Source: Scilla litardierei (taxonomy: Eukaryota > Streptophyta > Magnoliopsida > Asparagales > Asparagaceae). From it: DNA of 64,000 bases. Both the position numbers and the translations under genes were made by a program. Of this stretch, positions 56,376 through 64,000 are shown in pieces (within the stretch, counting starts at the first letter, position 1; each line of letters opens with the position of its first letter). The notes under the pieces were generated by a model that saw nothing but the letters and a program-made list of their open reading frames with translations, ran no database searches and was not told the origin of the DNA. Where the stretch lies: positions 145,547,637 to 145,611,636 of the forward strand of contig CM061142.1 in assembly GCA_030789695.1 (NCBI GenBank), in the 5' to 3' direction.

Positions 56376-58008
56376 CGAGGAAGAAGATTGATACTTTGGA
56401 GAAAAAATTGGGAAGCGAGATGGAACCCCTAAAAGAGCAATATCAAAAGTTGGGAAGTGAGGTAGAGTCTCACAATGGAAAAGTTTCTTCATTGGATGCT
56501 ATGATTAACTTGGAACTCGTTCAATATCCACGACGCGAGGAGGAAGCACCGAAAGATGACAATTTGGAAGGAAATTTCTCTGATCCAGGTTAAAAGGGAC
56601 AAGATATGGGCAAAAGAAAGGGGAAAGATGCTATCTTTAAATGCGAACCACTCCAAGGAGGCGACGAATGGCCGGAATGGGAGCCGAGACCTAATTTTCC
56701 AGCGACGGGGGCTCACCCGGTGTCCAGATCTCATGCGGAAGGGCCGCCTGCCCCCAAAACCCTAGCTGGGCGGCGGCGGCCCCCGATCTCCGCCCGCAGC
56801 GGCTCGCATGCCTCCAGTGACCACTTGGGAGCCCCAAAAGCCTCTGGCAAGCACTTGGGGAACTCACAAGCCCTCGACAAACCCTTGAGGGCATCGCAAG
56901 CCCCAACAACCCACTGAGGGCCTCGCAATCCCCTGGGTGAATCCCTCGAGGCATCACGGACCCCCGGCACAGCAAGGGCCCTCGGGCCCCTAATTCGACC
57001 ATAATTTGGGGTGATGGCCCTTGGTGACCTTTCAAGGTGCGGCGGACCCTCCCTCAGAGCCCACTAATTCCACATCGCATACGAAGGGCTTTCGAAGCTC
57101 GACGCTAGGAACAGGGAGATGGCGACAACTTTAGGGGGTATGGTGATCATGATGGAGACCCTAGGGGCTTGGCAAATGATGGAGGAGATACAGGGTGGGC
57201 TGATGGAGGTTGGGGGAATAATGACAAAGTCGGAGGAGGCACGTTGGGCGATGGAGCAGCTCTGCAGAATTCTTATCAGCAGTTTCGCTTCGGCCAGTCG
57301 AGATAAAGAGCAAGACATGATATGTTTGGACCTAAGTGCAGGGTCCGAAAACTGAAGATGCCGATCTTCAAAGGAGATGATCCTTATGGGTGGGTCTACC
57401 ACGCGAAGAGATATTTTGAGGTGAATCATATAACGGAACTGGAGAAACTGCATGCAACGGGCGTTTGCATAGAAGGAAAGGCATGGTCATGGTTTCAGTG
57501 GAGACAACAGTGGCAACATATGAGGTCGTGGAAAGAGTTTAAGAACTGAATGTCGGATCGATTCAGAGACACTCAGGGTGGAGATTTACACCAGCAACTC
57601 CTTGCTCGTAGGCAAGATGACATGGTTAAAGACTACCGAGAAAGGTTTGAATCACTCTCGGGCCGTGTGAGAGGGGTACCGAATATGGCATTGATGGGGG
57701 TCTTCATGAAGAGGCTCAAGCCAGACATCCAAGCTGAGATCCACCTACAGAGATCGAGGAGATTGTTGAAGATGATGGAGCTAACTCAGATCGTGGAAGG
57801 ATAGACTCCCAGCAGAGCGATGGGTCAAGGACGCGTGGAGCAATCCACTTTCTACATCCAAGCACCTTAAGGAGGGCAAAGGGCCCCTGCATGGGAAGTT
57901 CAGATGGGGGAGCCCAGTCTGGCTAGGAGAGGAGCAGCGGTGCACAGCCAAGTGGACAGTTGCCTATTCTCAAATGATGTGAGAACTACTCCAAAGCGCA
58001 GGAGATCA
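56376..58008 (+). pseudogene. chromovirus gag, main part
   Basis: The first frame encodes a coiled-coil-like helix (TLEKKLGSEMEPLKEQYQKL) to a stop at about 56591. A GC-rich segment with 10-residue repeats follows (56819-56968). The conserved gag domain spans 57322-57804: KLKMPIFKGDDPYGWVYHAK, RYFEVN, EGKAWSWFQW, then, after a TGA at 57547, RFRDTQGGDLHQQLLARRQ and YRERFESLSG and MKRLKPDIQAEIHL. This is the classic Retrotrans_gag pattern of chromoviruses. The remainder to 58008 is basic and frame-broken, ending at the second insertion. Gag would form the capsid. Confidence 0.83.
56819..56968 (+). repeat. 30 bp (ten-residue) degenerate repeat in gag
   Basis: Five in-frame 30 bp units have consensus near KHLGASQAPG: DHLGAPKASG, KHLGNSQALD, KPLRASQAPT, TH-stop-GPRNPLG and ESLEASRTPG. 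The stop in unit four interrupts the frame. Conservation of spacing at exactly 30 bp shows that the array arose as a coding repeat. Confidence 0.82.
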
Positions 58009-59970
58009 TGCAAGTAATATCCTGGTGAGTCCAGGTATCGAATCCGCGGGACAACTGACCTGCAAAACTACGAACGTCAATCTATAAAGAATAATAATAC
58101 GATGAGAACCAACCACCTATCAGGTATAATCAAGAGTATCAAGAGTTTGGAATAAGAAAAGAAAATCTTACGATATTTACGGTGACTTCGGTGGGGATAC
58201 AAGTATGGGGAGTATGTGTTGGGTTTGATTTCGTTAGGGTGTGCAATCAATGATTATCAATACCTTTTCTATAACTCAACGTTTCGTCCGGTCAGGGCAC
58301 GAGAACGTCGGAAAGTATGGCGATCAAGTATATAAAAGCATGCCAAAGAATTAATCACGTGCAGATAGGGCGAAAAGATATAGAAATCAATGAATACGAC
58401 ACCCTAACTACGTCAACACCAACACATATGAAGTGGATGTGCTACGGTTGTGAGTTCATTAGGAGTTAATAATCGCTGAAATATCATGTCTTTTATATAA
58501 CTCAACGCTTCACCCGGTCAATGCGTGAAGACGTCGGAAGATGAATCGATAAAAACTAGTCAAAATAGCCGTATACGTATCACTAGCAACATTGATTTCA
58601 TTAAACGATAAACGCAACAATAAGTTCAGATTAGTGAACATGAGTTGGCTAGCCTTGTCAGGGCCTAGCCATATGGGATGTAAACAATATCGACAATAAG
58701 CAAATACCAAACATATACGTTGTAGAAATCAATGTTACGAGCAATTTTGACATGATAATAGGGCTAAAGACATGAAATTTAGCGAATAAATACTCCTAAT
58801 TACTTCACAACCATAGCACAAGGAGATTAGCCACACATGGTGCAAAGTAAATCTGATTTCATAGCAAAATACATCGTTTTAATAGCCAAAATACAATGAA
58901 ATACACCAAATACGGGGTATAAGTTCAAGAATTTATCACCAAATCTCCACTTTAGAACCCAAAACTCCCTTAGAATGGGAAGAATAGCCTCTGGAATTTT
59001 TCAGAATTTTCCCCTGGAGAAATACGCACAGTAGCCGCTCCAAAAGTCCCAAAATAAGCCAGAATACGCTCAAAACCCCTAGAATACGCTTATATAATAG
59101 GCATTGCGGGTTTAATAAGCTTATCGGGTTCAATATCCGCACCCGAATCACTCAAAACCCAACCGATCAACCGTCGCATTTCCTCACCGTTGGATCCAGG
59201 CGGGATGGAACGTGGACGTGCCACGTGTCTTTGGGTCGGATCCACGCTCGCCCGCTCCGCACTCGAGTTCGAATCGAACTCGCTGTTGATTTTCGACCGT
59301 TGGATCCAACTTGGGCGGTCAAGATTACGCCGCGTAGCCGCTCCATTTCGCTTCAGGCGGGAGTGCTCTCCGCCATTCGATCGAGATCAAACGATCCCTC
59401 TTCAGCCGCGTCGCCTCATCGCTTCGACTTCGAGCGGGGTTCATCTGACCCGTTCGTTTCAGCGGCGAGTTCGTAAGATCACACCGCGTGTCCTCCCGCT
59501 CCACTGAACTTTGAGCTGCCGAACGCCGTTCGATCTCGATCGAACGATCGAGATCGGGCCGCGTTTTTCGTCGCTGAGCGCCGTCCGATTGAGCGGGGAG
59601 CGGTCGATGGTTGCCACGTGGCGGCCCCGATGGATGCCGCGTCGTCCGTCAAGATTTGTGCTGCGTATTTGTTATGTATTTCTTCATTTAATTTGGTATT
59701 CTGCATTCAATAAATCACAGAAATTAGCACAGATCTCAGAAAAATACAAATAAATAGTCGTTGGAATCGTGAGATCGAGACGATGCTAGGAAAAATATAA
59801 AAAGTGCAGAAATACTCCATTAATTACTATTTTGTGCTCAAATAAAGTGTTTTCTCTAATAAATGATGATGTACAAAATACGAATGTATTAGAGAACAAT
59901 TAAGCATCATATGGGCACAAAATAGGCCTAATTAGGGGGTTAAATACACAATATTCACTCCGAATCAACA
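58009..59970 (-). mobile_element. solo-LTR-like insertion between gag and zinc knuckle
   Basis: On the minus strand it begins TGTTGATTCGGAGTG (59970) and ends ATTACTTGCA (58009), giving TG/CA ends. A TATTATATAAG box lies at about 59089-59100 on the minus strand, and a GC-rich block at 59160-59640, the layout of an LTR. It lacks coding sequence. No clear target duplication is visible (GATCA before, GTTTC after), so the exact borders could be off by some bases. The chromovirus frame resumes immediately to the right. Confidence 0.6.
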
Positions 59971-60500
59971 GTTTCGACGCATAACGGAGTCAGAGATGTA
60001 GAACAAGAAGGCAAAGGGGTTTTGCTTCCGGTATGACAAAAAGTTTACCCCAGGACATCGTTGTCGAGACCGTACCCTCTAGATACTACTGGTGGAGGAT
60101 GAGGACGAGGTCGTGGAGATGGAATGAGAGGGTGAGCAGGAGCACTCCCACTTAAATGTCACAAATGTATCACTCAACTTCGTGGTGGGGTTCACTCCGA
60201 ACCACATCATGAAGTTGACCGGGAGGATTTCTGAACAGGAGGTCACAGTACTGCTTGATAGTGGGGCCACCCACAATTTCATATCCAACCGGATGGTAAA
60301 GCAACAGGGTTGCAGCTGGTGGACAGCGGAGGTTTCTAAGTGATAATCTGGACAAGACAGGTGGGGTGTAACAGAGGGATATGATGTGACCTCATTTTGA
60401 CTCCCTAGTGGATGCAGATCGTGGACTTTTTGCCACTCAACCTAGACAGCACAGATTTTATTTTGGGTATGAGATGATTGCAGTCTTTGGATGATACAAG
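59971..60500 (+). pseudogene. chromovirus zinc knuckle and protease
   Basis: After the insertion, KKAKGFCFRYDKKFTPGHRC reads as a CCHC knuckle in which the second cysteine is tyrosine. At 60141-60318 the plus-strand frame gives NVTNVSLNFVVGF, ITGR-like sequence and LLDSGATHNFISN, an intact aspartic-protease site (Asp codon 60256-60258). The region to 60500 continues with DFLPLNL and ILGM-like sequence (protease end), with stops between. The active site is intact, but the gene is not a continuous frame. Confidence 0.8.
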
Positions 60501-60668
60501 AATCAATTGGAAGTTATTGAAAATGAAGTCCCATGAGGGGGAGAAGTAGTGACGCTACATGGAGAACCAGCTTTTGTCGGACCAGTGTTTCTTTGAAGAC
60601 TATGGCTAGGGCGATCCAAACAAAGGGCAGAGGATTCTTGGTGGATTTGCACGGGATGACAGAGGCAG

Positions 60669-61560
60669 ATGCGGACCACGGGGAAGACATTACTCCAGAA
60701 GTACAATGAATCTTGGTTCAATTCGAGTGGGTGCTCCAGACACTTCGTGGGCTCCCTCCTCCCCGTGACCACGAGCACGACATATTACTACGTGAGGGCC
60801 TCGCATATCAGCATGAGATCGTGCCACTATCCCCATGTGCAGAAGGAAAAGATCAAGAAGATGGTAGCGGAGATGATCGAAACGGGGATGATACAGCCTA
60901 GCGTGAGCCCTTTCTCGAGCATAGTCCTGCTGGTGAAGAAGGATGTGAGTTGGAGGTTTTGCGTCGATTACATGGCCTTTAATAAGGAGACGGTGTCAGA
61001 CAAGTTTCCCATCCACGTGATCGACGAGCTTTTAGATGAGCTACATGGAGTAGCTGTCTTCTTGAAAATTGACTTGAAATCCGGGTATAACCAAATTTAG
61101 ATGAGAGAAAGATGTGGTGAAGACGGCTTTCAGGACGCACAAGGGCCACTACGAGTTCCTGGTCATGCTCTTTGGCTTAACCAATGCACTTGTCACTTTT
61201 CAGACCCTGATGAACAAGGTGTTCCGCCCCTATTTGAGGAGGTTCGTGCTGGTTTTATTTGATGATATATTGGTGTACAACGAATCGATGGAGACACACG
61301 TGGATCACTTGGCGATCATTCTACAGGAGCTGCAGAACCACAGTTTTATGCCAACCAGAAGAAGTGCATGTTTGCCCAGATGAGGGTGGAGAACTTGGGG
61401 CACGTGGTATCGGTGGAGGGGGTGGTGGTGGCTGATAGCTCGAAGATTGCAGACATGATTGACTGGACATGCCCTACCACTCTGTGAGGATGAAGAGGAT
61501 TTTTGGAACTGATGGGCTACTACAGGAAGTTCGTATAAGGATATAGCACCATCGTCTGGT
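60669..61560 (+). pseudogene. chromovirus reverse transcriptase
   Basis: The frame at 60669-61100 carries [36 protein letters not shown], and [13 protein letters not shown], then a TAG. The next frame at 61114-61383 has KTAFRTHKGHYEFLVMLFGL and the catalytic VLFDDILVY (FDD at 61258-61266). Further downstream, shifted frames read KKCMFAQ, NLGHVVSVEGV and MGYYRKFV. Motif order is complete, with at least three frame breaks. Confidence 0.86.
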
Positions 61561-62045
61561 CACTAACATAGCAGCTCAAGAAAGACACATTTTAGTAAGG
61601 CGAGGATGCCACTCGAGCTTTTAAGGCCTTGAAAAGGTCTAAAACGAGCGTACCGGTATTAGCCCTCCCAGATTTCAGCCAGTCCTTTGTGGTAGAGACA
61701 GACGCTTCTGGTTATGGTTTGGGAGCGGTGCTGATACAGGACCAGAGGCCGGTGGCTTACTTTAGACAGGTGCTAACAGCAAAAGCTATGCTTAAGTTCG
61801 TCTATTGTGCTGACAGTATAGAAGTGGAGACTCTATTTGCTTGGTTGTCACTTCATTGTCCATACAAATCACAGAAGTCTCAAGTACATATTGAAGCAGT
61901 GGATGGTGACTAAAGAGCACCAAAGTGATTGACCACGCTACTGTGGTACAACTTTGAGATCCAATATAGGCCGAGGCTGGAGAATAAGGCGGTGGATGCC
62001 TTATTACGACGAGAAGTGGATTAACAGTTCTTATCGATACTGGTG
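61561..62045 (+). pseudogene. chromovirus RNase H
   Basis: The frame at 61629-61913 starts with VPVLALPDFSQSFVVETDAS and continues GYGLGAVLIQDQRPVAYF, the typical RNase H opening. Later motifs such as QIQYRPRLENKAVDALLRR are readable only in another frame. Broken. Confidence 0.82.
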
Positions 62046-63060
62046 ATTCTTGATTAGGAGGCCTTGATGCGTGAGATTGAGGGGGATGAGGATTTGGCGA
62101 AGATTAGATCCATACTATTACAAGGCTCAGTGGAACATTCAGGGTATTCATTAGAGGGACATCGTTTCTTGTGCAAGAGGAGTCTAGTCATGCATAGGAC
62201 CTCTGCACATTATAAGCATATTGCAAGAGTTTTATGGGAGTGTAGTTGGAGGCCACTCTGGAGTTCTCAAAACCTACCAACGCATATCTAGAGAATTATT
62301 TTGGGAGTGGACGAGGAAGGACGCCACGGAGATTAGCGAAATATGACGTCTGTCGACGTCACAAATATATGGCAACAGCTCGTGGGGGTTTACTACAACC
62401 ACTATCCTTGCTAGATTGGGTCTGGGAGGAGATGACGATGGATTTTATTAATGGACTGTTGAGGTCTGAGGGGTATTAAGTCATCCTGATGGTGGTGGAT
62501 TGACTCAGCAAGTATGCACACTTCGTGGCGCTCCGACATCCTTACACCGCAGTGACAGTGTCAGCTACATTTATTAGGGAGATGGTGAGATTGCATGGGG
62601 TCCCAAAGTCCATCGTATATGGTCGGAATCGGGTCTTCCTTAGACATTTCTGGAGTGAGTTGTTTAGGATGCATGGGAAAATGTCGAAGAGGAGCACCGC
62701 CTACTATCCCAAGATAAACAGCCAGACGAAGGTCATTAACATGATCATCGAGACATATTTGTGTCGCTTTGTTTCAAATACTCCAAAGCAGTAGGTGAAA
62801 TGACTGGCATGGACAGAGTATTAGTACAACACATCTTTTAACACTACCATTCAGACCAGTCCCTTCCAAGTTTTGTATGGTCATGACCATCCGCATCTAC
62901 TTTATTATGACCATATGTCTACACCAGTTTCTCAGGTGGAGCATTACTTGAAGGAGAGGGATAGAATGCTGGAAGAGTTGAAGCGCTACCTGACGAGAGC
63001 CCAGCAGATTATGAAGACCCAGGCTGATGGGCATAAGAGAGGTGCAGTTTGCGGTGGGTG
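62046..63060 (+). pseudogene. chromovirus integrase, catalytic residues lost
   Basis: The H2C2 zinc region is decayed (HSGYSLEGHRF onward). The core begins WEEMTMDFINGL with the first Asp. A stop follows at 62478. The next frame gives ALRHPYTAVTVSATFIREMV and SIVYGRNRVFLRHFW, where the family has V-S-D-R-D-R-V-F, so the second catalytic Asp is Gly. QTKVINMIIETYL replaces the Q-T-E of the third site, so the Glu is Lys. The integrase is therefore dead by active-site loss as well as by frame breaks. Confidence 0.83.
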
Positions 63061-63480
63061 ACAGTACTTGAAGTTGCAACCCTATCGACATCGATCATTA
63101 TCACACATGAGTAACAAGAAGCTGTCACCCCGCTACTTCGATCTTTATGAGGTTGAGGCTAAGATTGGTCTACTGGCATATAGATTGAAGTTGCCATCAG
63201 AGTCGGCCATCCACCCAGTGTTTCATGTATCGCAGCTTCGCCAAGTCATTAAGAACCACACCCCTTCTTCACTACCACAGACTCTGACGGATGATATGGA
63301 GATAATCTTGGAACCGGTCGGGCTAAAGGAGGTTCGCCAGTGGAGTTCAGAGGCATGGAAGGTGTTGATTCAGTGGAAGGTCCTTCCGGACCATGAGACT
63401 ACTAGGGAGCCTTTTGGATTATTGCGCAGTGGTTTCCTAACTTCCACATTGAGAACAATGTGGTTCTTTTGGTGAAAGTA
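63061..63480 (+). pseudogene. chromovirus integrase C-terminus and chromodomain remnant
   Basis: KLSPRYFDLYEVEAKIGLLA, YRLKLP and IHPVFHVSQLR form the usual GPY/F-type region. After VRQWSSEAWKVLIQWKVLPD, a chromodomain-like strand and aromatic core, the frame slips near 63408. The expected FWIIAQWFPNFH end is read in the next frame to a stop at 63480. A chromodomain would direct integration to heterochromatin. This copy is broken. Confidence 0.8.
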
Positions 63481-63481
63481 G
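63471..63481 (+). other. chromovirus polypurine tract
   Basis: GGTGAAAGTAG abuts the 3' LTR. It is purine-rich apart from two T, a weak but well-placed tract. Confidence 0.6.
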
Positions 63482-63843
63482 TGATGAGATCATAAACTAT
63501 CAGAAGCAGCGACGCAGAGTGGATCATGGAGTGGCCAACTAGCCTGGGGATGTTTTGATCGTTTTAATGAATTTTGGTATTTTCAGGAGGGTTTTTGTAA
63601 TTGTGGACAGATATATCCTATATATGTATTTGGAGGGTGAGAGTTCGGGCTTCAAGTTGAAATTGAGAAGAAAAACCTTAGTTTGATAGTAGAACCCCTA
63701 GATAGCATGAGATTAAGGCTTGTTTCTTAGATTAAAGGTTTGGAGAGTGATTTTATCTCGAGTGAAATCAATTGTATCTTGCATTTCCTCTTATCTGTAA
63801 AAATCTGAACTTTTCCTCTTCAAACCCCAAGTGTTTCCTATCA
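63482..63843 (+). repeat. chromovirus 3' LTR (362 bp)
   Basis: Direct copy of 52878-53245, with the ends TGATGAG and TCCTATCA. Followed by CTTTG. Confidence 0.92.
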
Positions 63844-63848
63844 CTTTG
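63844..63848. repeat. target site duplication, right copy (CTTTG)
   Basis: Exact match to 52873-52877. Confidence 0.92.
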
Positions 63849-64000
63849 ATAAAACATATAATCCTCAGCTTAGCTAATATGGATGGAACATTTCTTTGAA
63901 TTGCACACTTTATCAAAAGAACAAAATGTTCAATTTGCTAACATAAAACTTATATGATCTACTAAAATTTTCTAAACATCAATTGAGAGAAGCATACACG

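Larger units (their letters stand above)
52878..63843 (+). mobile_element. Gypsy chromovirus (Reina-like) with two internal insertions
   Basis: This plus-strand Ty3/Gypsy element has short LTRs (368 and 362 bp), CTTTG target duplications, a tRNA-Met primer site, gag, a zinc knuckle, protease, RT, RNase H, integrase and a C-terminal chromodomain remnant. Short LTRs and the gag-pol type fit the Reina group. It is interrupted by a 3.08 kb LTR-like insertion just after the gag start codon (53287-56370) and by a 1.96 kb LTR-like insertion between gag and the zinc knuckle (58009-59970). Without these it would be about 5.9 kb, a normal size. Numerous stops, frameshifts and lost catalytic residues show that it is long dead. 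Confidence 0.92.
39762..64000 (-). other. EPL1-like intron of at least 24 kb, open to the right
   Basis: No upstream exon is seen between 39762 and the right edge, although the splice acceptor at 39762-39764 is good. The stretch holds foldbacks (40557, 50766), hAT-like MITEs (41919, 45127), a deleted Gypsy element (44579-48038), related solo-LTR-like pieces (43407, 51397), a MITE (47453) and the chromovirus (52878-63843). Patches such as 43100-43330 and 48230-48420 look like decayed hAT-type repeats. The gene could instead be a 5'-truncated copy, though the intact frame argues against that. Confidence 0.6.

Noticed and set aside
1..64000. tRNA, rRNA or other structured RNA genes
   Set aside because: None could be recognised by eye. 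The tRNA-like matches are only the primer sites of retrotransposons.

Overview
The window looks like nuclear DNA of a flowering plant. It is AT-rich and gene-poor. It carries four exons of a plant-type Enhancer-of-polycomb-like gene, several full-length or broken LTR retrotransposons from plant lineages (Athila-like, several Copia groups, a chromovirus), and many short foldback (MITE-like) elements. Nothing here identifies the species. No rRNA, tRNA or CRISPR was seen.

Positions 1-12733: a decayed Athila-like Ty3/Gypsy relic on the minus strand (ORF1 remnant 523-1804, leader-like GC palindromes 11266-11636) is split by a 9.0 kb plus-strand Copia element (2167-11178, target duplication GTTGG). 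That Copia has 2.2-2.3 kb LTRs, no gag, and a pol with two nonsense codons.

Positions 12734-28418: a minus-strand Ale/Retrofit-like Copia with 148 bp LTRs (target duplication ATATC). Its integrase gene is split by an 8.7 kb plus-strand Sirevirus-like Copia (15608-24294, target duplication CAATC). The Ale-like element has a leader of about 1.9 kb with hairpin repeats, a GC-rich tandem array and a 41-base G run.

Positions 28424-64000: the 3' half of a host EPL1-like gene on the minus strand. Exons lie at 39761-39711, 39579-39511, 32156-31917 and 29715-29458 (stop codon in the last). They join in phase with consensus splice sites and encode 205 residues without a break. The upstream exons were not found, so the intron above 39761 appears to be at least 24 kb and to run off the right edge. 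The introns hold a Harbinger-like foldback element, a 1.1 kb GC-rich minisatellite, two hAT-like MITEs in opposite orientation, a family of TATCATATG-ended foldbacks, a deleted Gypsy element (44579-48038, target duplication CACAT), and a chromovirus (52878-63843, target duplication CTTTG). The chromovirus is itself interrupted by two LTR-like insertions.

The window is therefore one probably functional chromatin gene with very large introns, beside and containing nested transposons. Target duplications and reading-frame continuity give the insertion order: Athila-like before Copia-1, Ale-like before Sirevirus-like, chromovirus before its two inner insertions. I found no novel multi-gene system. 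The more unusual signals are structured repeats: the Ale leader hairpins, the intronic minisatellite, inverted repeat pairs in one intron, and a decapeptide repeat in the chromovirus gag.
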